Of a stretch of 64,000 nucleotides of DNA, positions 11,664 to 23,165 are shown in pieces. The notes beneath the pieces are model-generated. The model was not told where the DNA came from. It ran no database searches and saw only the letters and a program-made list of their open reading frames with translations. This stretch comes from Euonymus europaeus. Lineage: Eukaryota; Streptophyta; Magnoliopsida; Celastrales; Celastraceae. Location of the stretch: NCBI GenBank assembly GCA_963580455.1, contig OY756963.1, forward strand, positions 20,231,555-20,295,554, given 5' to 3'. The first letter of the stretch is position 1. Every line of letters starts with the position of its first letter. The translations under genes were made by a program, and so were the position numbers.

Positions 11664-12636
11664 ACAGAAGAAAGTATCTTCTAGACAGAATAATCTTTGT
11701 CAAAAAAAAATTCAAATAACAGGAAGGAGTCAAGCCAGTAGAGAAAGAAATCAGACTTGGATTGAGAGATGAGGGACTGTTCACAAGCTTTCATAGTGAA
11801 GAACACATTTTGACAGTGGTTTTGGAGCCTTGGACTGTATTGTATTGTATGTTCTTATTGTTAAAGCAGGTCCTCGAACACGCCCCTGGGTGGGTGTGTA
11901 GGCTAAGGAATTAAGAAACCCTGATAGCAAACAGACAGCAGGAACTCGTCAACTTGTATCCAGAATAGCAACTACAGGAAACCCTTACTAAAAAGAGAGA
12001 TTTAGCAATCCAAGACTAGACTTAGAAGACTCAAATAACTTTAAGCTAAATGACCTAATAAACCTGGTGACACGGCACACAGGACTGCAAGCACAAAATA
12101 TAAACTAAGTCGAGGTTACAATTCTTTCAACAGGCTGGGCGGGCCTAGCTTGTGTGCTAAAGTGTCAATGTTCGGATCTATCATTGTACTCCCTGGCCTA
12201 AAATTTGACTATAAAGTAAGATTCTGTTTGCTTTTAAATTCCAAGTTCTAGCCCAACCAACGATCACATCATCACAGAGCTTCTAGGATTATCAGCTTTA
12301 AAACCCGTCTTACAAAGTCAATAAAAATTCAGGGACTTAAAATTCATAATAATACAACTTTAGAAACTGTTTGATTGAGCGTTTGTACGGTGTATATTTG
12401 ACTTTAATGTGGCATGTATTGTCAATAAGTGATACTTGTTGGCCCAACTTGAAATGGGAAGCTACAATGGTACACATTTGCTTGGCTACTTTTGTTGTGG
12501 CATGTATGTGAGAATATCGATTGTCATGCTCATATGTGAGACCCATAGCATACTCACTCACATTTTACATTGAAATTAATACTGAGTTTTATATATTTTA
12601 CATTAAAATCAAGTCAATAAAATTATATCACTATAT

Positions 12637-14265
12637 CACATGTTGAAACGACTCTAGCCTGAGCTTGGGCTTATTTGATATGATAGGGTTGAGCTTAGGG
12701 CCTGTCAAAACTTAACTGAGCCCGGCTCTATTTTATCCTTAGGTGTTGCTTATCTTTTAGTCTACGATTAAATAAACGAGAGAGAGCATACAATTATAAA
12801 GAAATTCATGTGAAGTCAAGTTGAATACTTTTAATAGCTATTACAATTGGAAAGAGAACTTAAATTCTTTGGCATGTTGTCCTCTGATAGAGCATTTATT
12901 CATATGGGTGCGAAAAATCAAACCAATCCGTTTAAGGAACCAAAAATCAAACCGAATTTTTTCATTCGGTTCGATTTATGGGTTTGGTTCGGTTTATATA
13001 TTTGTAGTTTTTCGGTTTGGTCTGGTTTTTTTTTAATAAATTTGGTTTTAAATCGAAAAACCGTATTAAACTTTTTGTATTTATATATTATTATTTTTAT
13101 AAACATATACATAATACATTATTACATTTGAATCAATTGAATTTGATATATGTGATGATTAATGATTTGAATTGAATAAAACTTAAAATTGAAAACTTAG
13201 AATTGTATTGTTATTTACAATTTGCTAATACAGTAATGCCAATGGATATGACTAATTTGTAATTTGCTATAAATTATGACTTATGAAAATGTGAGTGAGA
13301 CTATTATATTATTCAGATTATCAAATCTCAAAATTCAGATGTAGATTAAGTGATTAATTATGTAATATCTGTCATTGCAGATTGAAATTATAATTGATGG
13401 CATAATGATCAATGTCATATTTGGTTTAAATCAAACCAAACTGTGCATTGTATATCAGTTTTGGTATGGTTTAGTTATTAGGTTGGTCTGGTTCGGTTCG
13501 GTTTTGTTAATAGTCAAATCGAAATATTTCGATTTTTTCAAGTTCGGTTTGAAACCGAACCGTTGAACTGTTCTTCCTATTCATCAGTCCTTTTGGGCAT
13601 TCAAAGTTTCATCTTATTTACATTGTCTTCGGTGGTAACTACTGCACATAACAGAAATGTTAGACATTTGAGATATTATTTTCTGATCTAAATGCTACAG
13701 GAAGTGTGTCGAAACACTATAAAAAGAGAGATTTAGCAATCCAAGACTAGACTTAGAAGACTCAAATAACTTTTAAGCTAAATGACCTAATAAACCTGGT
13801 GACATGGCACACAGGACTCCAAGTACAAAATATAAACTAAGTCAAGGTTGCAATTCTTTCAACAGGCTGGACCTAGCTTGTGTGCCAAAGTTTCAATGTT
13901 CGGATCTATCAATGTACCACCTGGCCTAAAATTTGACTATAAAGTAAGACACTGTTTGCTTGTCAACTCAAAGTTCGAGCCCAACCAATGATCGCAGAGC
14001 TTTTAGGATTACCAGCATTAAAACGCGTCTTAAAAGTCAAGAAAATTCATGAATTTAAAACTCATGATAATACATCTTTAGAAACTGTTTGATTAGTCGT
14101 TTATACAGCATATATTATGTCAAACATACTTGATATATACTCTCAACCGAACAAACCGTTAATGAAGCTTTAATGGGACATGTATTGTCAAAAAGTGATA
14201 CTTGTTGGCCCAACTTGAAATGGGAAGCTACAATGGTACACATTTGCTTGGCTATTATTGTTGTA
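12637..14265 (+). repeat. Tandem duplication, copy 2
   Basis: Second copy of the segment at 10754-12500, starting CACATGTTGAAACGA and ending in GGTACACATTTGCTTGGCTA. It carries a hAT-type insertion (12904-13576) that copy 1 lacks, and it lacks the SINE and the ~610-bp CACTA-containing stretch of copy 1. It also has about 60 bp near 14110-14165 not in copy 1. Many single-base differences indicate the duplication is not recent. Confidence 0.85.
12904..13576. mobile_element. Non-autonomous hAT element with 8-bp target duplication
   Basis: Inserted in tandem copy 2. Flanks are TTATTCAT (12896-12903) and CTATTCAT (13577-13584), an 8-bp duplication with one mismatch; the empty site in copy 1 reads TTATTCGTCAG. 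The element starts ATGGGTGCGAAAAATCAAACC and ends with CGGTTTGAAACCGAACCG-type repeats, the common plant hAT subterminal pattern of GGTTCGGTT and its complement. No transposase. The 70-90 codon frames inside are by-products of these repeats. Confidence 0.8.
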
Positions 14266-14689
14266 GATTTATATCACTACATCAATATATTTTGTTGGCT
14301 CAGCAACATCATCAGTATATCCAATTACATAAATAAATAAAAAAAATAAAAAAGCCATTGCGATTACTTTATTATTCATCATATATTTATTTTAACACTC
14401 TGACTTTTTTCTCTTCAGTCGCCCATGCAAAAGGTTAACAAGCAGCTTGACATTTTATTTTAATCAGGGTAACCGCTTGCCTTTGAAAATTGAAATGGTC
14501 TAAGACACCAACCATACCATGGGGTACGCAGGTCGTCCTTGTATTTTTTATTTTTTTTTCATTAATTTGGGTTGAAGACAAGTTTGCCTTTTTTCCAGTT
14601 TGTCCAAACCATATGAGACTGGAAGAGAAGTTATTAAGGTGGGGTATATTATGAGGCGTGATTGGTGGACATAACTAAAATCAATCACA

Positions 14690-14960
14690 CTGTTGCAATT
14701 TTGATGGGTTAGCAAAATTGTATTGAAATGAATATTTTGCTAAAAAGAATGAATCTGTGATTTGACTTTTTATGATAAAAGTGAGATCCAATATTAATTT
14801 TGATATAACGGGGACAATAGAGAGAGAAGTAAATTTATTGGTTTGACTAAAATGGAGCGAGAGAAAGAAATGTATAAGGATTTATGTTTTGATGATGTAA
14901 CTGTATTAAAAAACATGTTTGATTGATAGTGTATAAATACGTGAAATCAATTTTTATGTA
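14690..14960 (+). repeat. Dispersed MITE-like family, copy A
   Basis: Shares a core with 16110-16280 and, inverted, with 21000-21240: a phrase like TTGTATTGAAAGATGTGTTTTGC at the end and GTGAGATCCAATATTAATTT in the body. Three diverged copies in one window point to a multicopy short element. No coding capacity; exact termini not resolved. Confidence 0.5.
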
Positions 14961-16109
14961 ATAAAAATGAAATTTAAAAATAAATTTAATTTACACATTT
15001 ACATATTATTGTGGTTGTCCTAATGATATTTTTTACTGTCTGCACAAGGCACAAGGTTCCAACTCCAAGTCCAAAGGGAGTTGTATTATGGACATGGCAA
15101 GCCGCTTTGAGGCTGGCAAAGTATGATCAAAAGAATACACATTCGCCCAATTCGAGGTAGCCGATGTTGTTGGGTCCAGCAAAGAAGCTTCCCATTCAAA
15201 AAGAAATCAAACTTGTGTTTCTAATTTTCTGTTAAAAAGAAGCCGCTTCCTTGGCTTTAGCTTATAATGGAGTAGTTGGCTTTGGCATATTATTAAAGTA
15301 AGTGATTAATGAGGAGTCTATTATGTTTATGAAAAAAACTTATTTATGAGATTTTTTGAAGTTTTGGCTCTCCGAAAACAATTGTTGAATATTTTTTTAA
15401 TACATTAGGGGTGTTGACGGTCGATCTTGGTTGATTTTTTTTTTTTACAACATATTTTGATCAATTGGTTTAATCGATTATGTCGGATTTTTTATATAAA
15501 AAACCCACCAACTAGTTCGATTTTGATCGTTTTAGATTGTATTTCTGGGTAGTTTTTTTTCGAGGTTCTTCTTATTCTACCTTTTGTTTTAGTATGAAAA
15601 GCAGTATGTGAAAAGAGAATGAAACAAAGAAAGAAAGCTGGAATTGTGCAAGTTGTAATGCATGATTCTAAAGGTCGTGCGCTGCTGCTGTGCTGTGCTC
15701 TGTTTTTGTTTGGGCGTAATTCGCAGAAAGTGATATCACGGTTGGTTTCATAGCACACTGTTGACTCTACATCGCTCACTCCATGTGCCAGCTGTTATCT
15801 TCTCAATTTCCCTTTCCTTTTCTGCTAACTTGTTGATGTAAATGTAAATCCTTGCTGTGCTCTGCCACACGTTTTACTTTTTAAACTAGCTTAGAGCTTG
15901 TGCAATGGAACTCTTAATAATGATACTGAATAATATATTGAAATGTGTATTTTTGTTTGGTTGGGGCGGAATTTAACGATTCGTCTATCGGCCTGTGTTC
16001 TCGGAATGTCGGTAGAATGTTAATCGCAGGTTATGAGACCTAACCACACACCTTAGACGTGCGTCGAATTTGTGACCTCCATATTTTCGTTGATGTAATC
16101 ATATTAGAA

Positions 16110-16280
16110 GGAAGATGTGTTTTGATAATGTAGATGAGTATGTGACTTGATTTTTTATAAAATATGAGAGATCCAATATTGATTTTTATATAGTTTTATT
16201 GAATAACGAATGAAATACTTAAAAAAAATAAAAAATTTGTTGATAGAAAAAGAGAAAGATGCATATAAATTTGTGTTTGG
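16110..16280 (+). repeat. Dispersed MITE-like family, copy B
   Basis: Carries GGAAGATGTGTTTTGATAAT and GAGAGATCCAATATTGATTT, the same landmarks as copies at 14690 and 21000. Diverged and probably truncated. Confidence 0.45.
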
Positions 16281-16843
16281 CTGATTTTGAAAGTTTTGGA
16301 GAGCTTTGAGCTGGAGAAACACCGCACTTCTCTAATCATCATTAGATTAAGCGCATGCACATCATAATTAAAATAAAGTTAGCAAGTAAACCGACAAAGC
16401 CTAATAATTTACATATGATAAAAAAAAATACTACCAAAGTGGACACGTGCTCACTACAAGTGAAAAATTAAATTAAGTGGAGTGTTGGGATTTGGTAATA
16501 GTCGAATAGAGGAGAAATTGTAAAAGCTGTTGGCCACTTGGCATGCATTCAACTAAAACCCTGACATTGACCCCACCATCCATTTCCTACAATAATAATA
16601 ATAAAATCTTGTCGCTATCAACAAAGTTGGCGAGTAAAATTCATGCATTATCATGCAATTAAAATTACATTACATTACATACCTAATAAAATTTCATTAA
16701 AATGTAGATATATATAATTTTGTCTTAAAACTCTTTTTTTATATCTTAATCATGGATTAAGTCGCCACTAATAATAATTAATTTACAAGGCCTACTAAGT
16801 GAGCATCATCTCCTGTGTTTTGGGTTTCTACTGCTCTCCTTCC

Positions 16844-18157
16844 TCATGATCTGCTGCAATCAGCTTTACCAAATCCCACTCTGCGATTTGCCAAATCATA
16901 TTCCACCCATAGATTTTGCTGATGGATGTTACCAATTATGTTACTTGCAATCCCTAGCAATCCTGACCGTCCGATCCCTACACAGTGGACCCCTCTCCCA
17001 ACCTCAGACAATACCCTCTCTTTCTCCACTACAACCTCCACTCCCTTGTCGAACTCCAGCACCATGTCGCCTATCAACCGTCCGATCTCAATCGGGTTTC
17101 CGTCGAAGCACATGTCCAATATCTCGCCGAACACGTAACCCTTCTTCAACCTGCGTCCCACAAGTCTCAATACTTCCTCCCGCACCTTACTATAAGCCTC
17201 GTCCACCAGGAACGTGAACTCGGTCCCCGAATCTATCATGGTCTGACCCGACCCGCTCGCGTCGGGTCTAAAAACTGCTGGCAAGATATCCAGCCTCTTG
17301 GCTCCAACTCTGATTCCTTGCATGGGGAGAGTAAATGCGAAGGGGTCCAAATTCGGCATGCGTTGACTTTGAGGGAAAGTCAGAAGGTTTACATACTTAA
17401 ACCCTCGCGAACTCGGGTTCTCTCCCAAGAAGAACGACCCGGTAGTTTGAGCCCGACGGGTCGGGACACAGTAGGAGAATTTACTGATTTTAGCTTGAGA
17501 AGAGAAGGACAACCGCCCAAGGTTCATTCCCAAAATACCCCTGTCTTCAGGTGAGCCCTGTGCACATCCTAGTACCAAGGGAGGGGTACTTTGGGAAGTA
17601 GAGAAGGTGAACTTCTCTCTGACGAGATTACCCTCAGCGAAGGTACTGTCGGCGTAGAAGTAAGAGTAGTGGCACAACCGGTTCTGGTCACAAGAAGTCG
17701 GGAGAGTAAAATCTGGAATTCGGGGCTTACACATGGGGTGATTGCAGGGCAAAACAGAGAAAGTAGAAGAGAGCGAAGGATTGAAGGAGTTATTTGGAGG
17801 TGCCTTGTCCTTGTGACAGTGGATCCAGGAGAGTTGGCTGCCTGTGTCCAACACCATCTGTTGGGGCTGAGGTGGGGTACCTATTGGGAGAGACACAATC
17901 AGAGCCATCGAATACTTGAAGCTCGATTTGAAATTGTACGGTGATGATTTCAGGGTTGGGTTTTGCTTTGTCTGGGCAACAAAAGATGGGAACGATGATG
18001 ATGGAGTTCTTTGTGAGAGTGGCAGAGGAGTAAGAGGGAACGAGAAGGAAACAGAATGATCTTTTTGGGTTTCATGGTCGACAGAGAGAGAGGGGGAGAA
18101 GAGGGAGGACAACAGAAAGAGAAGCAGAGTTTTGTGTGTCAGTGTCGAACATGCCAT
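16844..18157 (-). CDS. PCS1: Pepsin-type aspartic protease, PCS1-like
   Basis: Intronless 437-residue frame. It has a hydrophobic signal peptide (LLLFLLSSLFSPSLSV, about residues 10-26) and a prosegment up to about residue 80. The two catalytic motifs are intact: DTGS at 104-107 in VLDTGSQLSW and DSGT at 309-312 in MIDSGTEFTFLVD. Cysteines characteristic of plant atypical aspartic proteases are present (LPCNHPMCKPR, CHYSYFYAD) and there is no plant-specific insert. Blocks such as PDFTLPTSCDQNRLCHYSYF and HCVGIGRS, and the ending NRRVGFGKADCSRS, match Arabidopsis PCS1 (At5g02190), an ER aspartic protease that restrains cell death in developing gametophytes and embryos. Start chosen at the first Met before the signal peptide; a TATA box lies about 40 bp upstream. 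Nothing suggests damage. Confidence 0.92.
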   Translation of the reverse strand: MACSTLTHKTLLLFLLSSLFSPSLSVDHETQKDHSVSFSFPLTPLPLSQRTPSSSFPSFVAQTKQNPTLKSSPYNFKSSFKYSMALIVSLPIGTPPQPQQMVLDTGSQLSWIHCHKDKAPPNNSFNPSLSSTFSVLPCNHPMCKPRIPDFTLPTSCDQNRLCHYSYFYADSTFAEGNLVREKFTFSTSQSTPPLVLGCAQGSPEDRGILGMNLGRLSFSSQAKISKFSYCVPTRRAQTTGSFFLGENPSSRGFKYVNLLTFPQSQRMPNLDPFAFTLPMQGIRVGAKRLDILPAVFRPDASGSGQTMIDSGTEFTFLVDEAYSKVREEVLRLVGRRLKKGYVFGEILDMCFDGNPIEIGRLIGDMVLEFDKGVEVVVEKERVLSEVGRGVHCVGIGRSGLLGIASNIIGNIHQQNLWVEYDLANRRVGFGKADCSRS

Positions 18158-18192
18158 GGCTGTTTTTTGAAGAATATGGAGGGGTGAGGTTG

Positions 18193-18199
18193 TATTTAT
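18193..18199 (-). promoter_or_regulatory. TATA box of the PCS1-like gene
   Basis: On the minus strand ATAAATA sits about 36-42 bp before the ATG at 18157. With a plant TATA-to-start distance of about 30 bp, transcription would begin only a few bases before the ATG, giving a very short leader. Confidence 0.5.
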
Positions 18200-18835
18200 G
18201 CCAGAAGAAGTAGAAAAGTAAAAATTGCTAAAAAAGCATACGCGTTTTCTTAATGGGGAGCGGTTAGCTTATTTACTACGACGATAGATGATTTTTGCGA
18301 TTCATAATTGAGCTTGTAGTTTAAATTGGCTATAAATCCTCAAATTAATTTATGTTAAATGATTTTTTTTTCTTTTAAAATAGCATATTGATAGTTCGGA
18401 TTTAGGGTTCAAGGAATAGGATTTTTCATGAGTTTTTTTTAAAAAAAATTTAGAATTTAAATTTTAGTTTATGATTTTTTTTTAAAGATTTAAATTTTAT
18501 GTTTTCTGATCACTCCATATGATTCAGAATTGACTCCTTAATTAATCTCTATCAATAAACAGTAATGCCAAGTAGAATCTTACTAGTTTTGAAGTCACCA
18601 AGTTATAAGATAAGACCTGAAATTTCTAACTCCATAAGTAATTTCTGGAAATGAGTGGCAAAATAATAAATTATAAGATGGTATTAAAGGTCTCGAGTTT
18701 AATCCTTAACCTCCTCAAATTTAACTCCCATTAATTTCTCACATATTGAGACTCATTGAGAAAGATAAAAGGTTTTCTCGCACCAATTTAATTCACTCAT
18801 GAATTTTTCAAATATAAGATTTGGTGTTTTGTATA

Positions 18836-19130
18836 CTCCCTCCGTCTCATAAAAATAATCTTATTTCTTTTTTCACATGAATTAAGAAAATCTAATTAAT
18901 ACAGTGAGAAAATTAAATTTTATTTATATACTTCCTAATATACTCTTAATTAATGAACATAATTTTTTTATAACTCAAATAATCATAAAAGATAAAAATG
19001 TTTGTAAAATAACGAAACCCATTAAATAGAGGGTCTTTTAGAAATTTAATTAATTAAATATATTTTAAAAAATGAAATTAGACTATAATTTGATATAAAG
19101 AAACATAAAAAATATGACTTAAATATCTTG
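18836..19130. mobile_element. Stowaway-like (Tc1/mariner) MITE, one end recognisable
   Basis: CTCCCTCCGTCTCATAAAAA immediately after a TA dinucleotide is the classic Stowaway terminus. The body is AT-rich and non-coding. The opposite terminus was not found, so the element is truncated or diverged and the right limit is approximate. Confidence 0.7.
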
Positions 19131-20039
19131 ATGGATTATTAAGGCTTTGACTGCCTGCCTAATACTCGAATCATCAACCCAACCCAATGATATTGATAGA
19201 TATTTGTGTTTGTTCAACTTGAAAGTGACATCACAATCAAAGTCTGTCTTAATTAAATTCATGTCTGGAAATTGAGTAAAGCCAGTTCCATGCTCATGCA
19301 GTCAACAAGCTGTATAGCACCACATACTGTACTGAAATCCAGCCAGTTATATATAATTAAAGTCGTTGAAAAATTTAAATCGAAGTGGCTGAGTTGGCGG
19401 TTCTCGGTAAAATATCATGTTAAATTAGTATTGAATGCTTAAAATTCAACTGCTCCTCATACCAGCTTTTTTCCTACCGCCATCTCCTTTTACCTCCACT
19501 GCCCCTCACCATCTCTCTTGGACAGACAACATCGATCGATGCTATCTGCGTAGAGAGGGAGGAAATCCAAGCCCAGAAGCAAGAGTTCACCGGTTCCACC
19601 GATTGCTCCTATCTCTCGTCAAAGATTGTGTGACTGCGTAGTTATGCTTCGCCATAGAATAGATCGACCCGGTTCCAGCTTTTTTTTCAATGTACGTGTG
19701 TGATAGAGAAGTAGAAAGGGGCTGGCGAGAGAGAAGGAGGCGTGCGTGTGATATGATATGGATTGGTCAGAGGTAAATGGATGAGGAGTGCATTTTAAAA
19801 AAAATAAATTGTAATGATATTAAACATATAAAAAAGTGATATTAAAAAATTTCAAATATAATTATTAATAATAGTTTCAAATGATTAATTATAAATGGAC
19901 TATTATCTGTAATATTTATATAAAATATAATTTTAATATATAAATACTCTTATTAGTAAATTGACAATTTTTACTATATGAACAAATTAACATTATCAAA
20001 CACCTACTTAACTTCAAGTAGTTTAATTTGATAGATTAA
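19131..20039. other. Intergenic, no gene supported
   Basis: A 68-codon plus frame (19435-19641) has no recognisable domain. It coincides with a GC-richer patch at about 19480-19660 in otherwise AT-rich DNA. I would not call a gene. Confidence 0.4.
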
Positions 20040-20860
20040 AATTAAATTTGATACATTCAGCGGGAGACTAAAACCACAAAACGAGATCATCTTCCTCGAG
20101 GTTCCTTCTTTTACCAAGACATCCTCCAAGTCGTTCCTTCCTCTCAGGATAAGTTGCAAAGTGATGCTAGTTAGCCGAAGCTTCAATACTTCAATTGAAT
20201 TTGCAATCTGAGACATCTTCTAAGGAGCGTAACACTGACATGTTACCCATTTGAAAGTATTTAGGGAGTCCGTCTTCAGAACAATTTTCACACCATTCAA
20301 GTGAGATGCGGAAGTTGTCAACTCTAATGCTTTTAGGATTGCCTGAAGTTCCGCTTCATTAGATTCGCATATGCCTATATATAAAACGAGCATAAGCAAC
20401 GATATTCCCCATATCATCCCTTGAAACGCCACCAGACCATGCCCTACCCGGCTTCCCAAGTGAGGAACCATCTACATTCCGCTTCAATTTTTGAAATGAT
20501 GGGGGAGCCCACTGTGGCTGAAATGAAGTACCTGGTCTTACTCTAGTTTCTTATACCACCTGCCGAACACTGTACTCCAGCTGATGACTTGAGTATGGAA
20601 AGTGTGGTTCAAAGTTAAAGCACCACAGATTGTATAGCTTTTTAAAAAATTAATATAATTAAATCTTACTGTTTCCAAAAAAAAAAGTTAAAGCACCACA
20701 AGCGTATTCTCATAAAAATCATATGATAGACGGTTAGCCAATCCACCACCTTTCCCTTGAAAATTACTTCATTTCTCTCCTTCCAAATAGACCATATCAC
20801 TCCATAAAATAGCAACAACCAGAACTTCCTCGGCAGTGATCCTCTTCCTCCCATATAAGA
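20040..20860 (-). mobile_element. LINE remnant with zf-RVT tail and RNase H-like domain
   Basis: Minus-strand fragments appear in the order expected of a plant L1: first WLLLFYGVIWSIWKERNEVI (about 20850-20770), the end of the RT zinc-binding region, then an RNase H-like piece ICESNEAELQAILKALEL and KIVLKTDSLNTFKWV (about 20380-20240). Stops and frameshifts separate them. Confidence 0.7.
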
Positions 20861-20999
20861 CCACTGCTTAAAGAAATTAAAGGGAATAATATAGATGAAC
20901 TTGGTTACAATGATACAAAACTAATATCACCATTGACTCTCCAATTGAGTCTCACGCCTATTACAACACAAAAAGTGGTTTCATATATTTATCTACATC

Positions 21000-21240
21000 A
21001 GCAAAACACTTCTTTTAATACAATTATATTATTAAAACATATCTTTCAATACAATTTTTCAATTTCTCAATAGTTAAGTCATTAACATTTCATTTATTTG
21101 TCATTTTTTCTACTAAAATTAATATTGAGTCCCACTTTTATCACACAAAAATCAAGGCGAATCAGCAAAACACATCTTTCAATATAATCACATCGGCAAA
21201 ACACGTCTCTCAATACAGCTACATCAGCAAAATACATATT
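21000..21240 (-). repeat. Dispersed MITE-like family, copy C (inverted)
   Basis: On the minus strand it reads TGTATTGAAAGATGTGTTTT and GTGGGACTCAATATTAATTT, matching the copies at 14690 and 16110. The motif CAGCAAAACAC(A/G)TCT(T/C)TCAATA recurs several times inside. Confidence 0.5.
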
Positions 21241-21242
21241 TT

Positions 21243-21568
21243 ATATAGAAAAATCGAAAACATTACCGACGGAATTTAATTCCCTCGGTGACAAAATTTC
21301 AAAATAAAAAATAATAATAATTTACCGACGGATTAATTTCCTTCGGTTAATTTTTTTTGAAGATAAAAATTAAAAAAAAATGAAAATATTACCAACGAAT
21401 TAAATATCGTCGGTCGCAAATTTTCACGCCAAACTTGGCGCCAAATATTACCGAAGAAAACTATCCGTCAATAATTTCTAAATGAGAAATACGTTGCTAA
21501 TCTGTCGGTATTTACCGATAGAACTTGATCGTCGGTAAATTTTATCGGTAATCTGCAGTTTTCTTGTA
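21243..21568. mobile_element. Non-autonomous CACTA element remnant
   Basis: Repeated subterminal motifs ACCGACGG / CCGTCGGT-like in both orientations (21264, 21326, 21408, 21505, 21530) and a right end GCAGTTTTCTTGTA that lacks only the final GTG of the CACTA terminus. Left end not clean. Confidence 0.6.
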
Positions 21569-22209
21569 TCGACTCTTCTTGTGCCTTCTTGAATGTAATT
21601 TTTCCATTGCTGTAATTAAAATTCATACTATTTCATAAAAAACAGTTCCTTTCTAGAATAAAAAAACAAGCAGATTGAAAACCTTCCGGTTGGAGAAAAC
21701 CTCCCCCACAAAGAGATGATATTGAAAAGTGGTGAATATTCAAGTAGACGGACACAAACCATAGAGTCATGGCTTTTGGGCAAAATGGGTTGCCATCGCT
21801 TGTTATGATGAAAGAGAGAAAAAGGTTATCTTCAAATTATATATAATGATATCTTAATCGAGCACCTGAACTGCTATGTGATTGTAATGGTATAGAATGA
21901 TACTGGGATTGCATCAAAGGTGAACCTCATAATGTGATTCTTATGGTTTGAAATCTTTTTGCAGGTGATGGACGAAGAATCGAGTTTAAAGATTACCCTA
22001 AGAAAAAATTTGAATTTGGAAGACTTTGCAGAAGCATAGCCAGTATGCTCACTAAACAACGAAATAAGCATAATCAGCTTTAGTCATGGGAGACCTTTCA
22101 CTTAAGATAATCTCGTGCATGAATATCTCAAGTAGCTTATGACATTCAATGTGCCCGGAAAGTTTAGAATTTTTTTTTTCTTCCCCACTCGTAAGTTTGC
22201 TATGATGAA

Positions 22210-23165
22210 TAGTGTTCAAATGGTTGGATACTAAGGAGTTGATAAACTACAACCCAATTTCCTGGAATGATCAAAAGCTTGCTTCTTCCTTTGATCCTCA
22301 AAACCGTGAATGCAATATATTCCATCCCTCTATCGGCGCGATTGGCCAAGGATTCTTATATGTGGCTGCCCATCTCCCAATCAAGATGGTTCCTTTTCGG
22401 TTAAATCAACCTACAAATTTGCTATTTTAAACTCTGACTCTGATGAAGTTCCTCCTGATATGCAGGTGATCCCATGGTCAAAATTGAAAGTCGTCGATCT
22501 TTACCACCTCCTGTGCTTAATTTTATTTGGCGGTTGGGTAATAATGCCAATAATGTTTTGAGGAGAGGGATGGAGGTTTACAGTTTGTGCCCTTGGTGCA
22601 ATTCTGTGGATGAAACTATTTTCCACTTATTCTGAAACTATTCATGGTACTGGTAAATGGATGCATTCCCCCACAGATGGGCCAAAAATCAATGTGAATG
22701 CAGCATGGTCCTCTACCACTTCTATGGCTAGGATTGGAGCTGTCATTAGAGACTCGTCTAGATCAATTATTGCCTCCAGCTTCTAAGGCATTTCGTCTGT
22801 GGGTTGGAGTCTCTTTGCTGAAGCGAAGGCTTTTTTCTTAGGAATTGAGCTAAGCATATTTTTACAGCTCAACGATTTCATCCTTGAAGAGGATTCAGTT
22901 ATGATTGTTTCTGATTTCCAATCCAGAAAGGTTACCTTAGCTTCTTATGGTCTCCGTGTTGAGTTGGCTATCTCTTTATCTCATGCCCGTTTAATCAGTG
23001 TGGTTCATACCCCTAAATCAACAATCAATTAGCAGACTCTTTAGCTTGATTAGGGATGAAAGTTATGACAACTATTACACTATTAGGATGTTTTCCTAAC
23101 TCTTGTAATGCAATTGGAAGTTCTGATTCTGTTTAATGAAATTTTCTTCCTCAGAAAAAGAGGTT
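22210..23165 (+). mobile_element. LINE remnant, 3' part of ORF2 and tail
   Basis: Plus-strand fragments run in L1 order: DGSFSVKSTYKFAI (about 22387), then in another frame PPVLNFIWRLGNNANNVL and SLCPWCNSVDETIFHLF (zf-RVT, about 22510-22633), then KINVNAAWSSTTSMARIGAV and EAKAFFLGIELSIF (RNase H-like, about 22690-22870). It ends near 23160 in AATGAAATTTTCTTCCTCAG followed by an A-rich stretch, as L1 3' ends do. Stops and frameshifts throughout. Confidence 0.75.

Larger units (their letters stand above)
10754..12500 (+). repeat. Tandem duplication, copy 1
   Basis: This segment and 12637-14265 share long near-identical blocks in the same order: the hAT right end (CACATGTTGAAACGA onward), the block around CTTTGGCATGTTGTCCTC, the block GATCTAAATGCTACAG, a long block from AAAAAGAGAGATTTAGCAAT, and the final block ending TTTGCTTGGCTA. 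Copy 1 alone has the SINE at 11025-11235 and a ~610-bp segment (11376-11988) holding a CACTA MITE. No gene is evident in either copy. Confidence 0.85.
14266..16843. other. Gene-free intergenic region with MITE fragments
   Basis: No convincing coding frame. 15406-15420 (TAGGGGTGTTGACGG) is a hAT-like terminus; its reverse complement form recurs at 48751-48765. 14690-14960 and 16110-16280 belong to a dispersed family described separately. The minus frame at 15779-15492 has no domain and I take it as chance. Confidence 0.5.

Noticed and set aside
12821..13131. Three overlapping 60-95 codon frames
   Set aside because: They come from the AACCGAA/TTCGGTT repeats of the hAT element, not from a gene.
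16846..17944. Several plus-strand frames up to 189 codons
   Set aside because: Antisense shadows of the PCS1-like protease, whose catalytic motifs and signal peptide settle the strand.
19435..19641. 68-codon frame in a GC-richer patch
   Set aside because: No homology recognised, no promoter or splice context.
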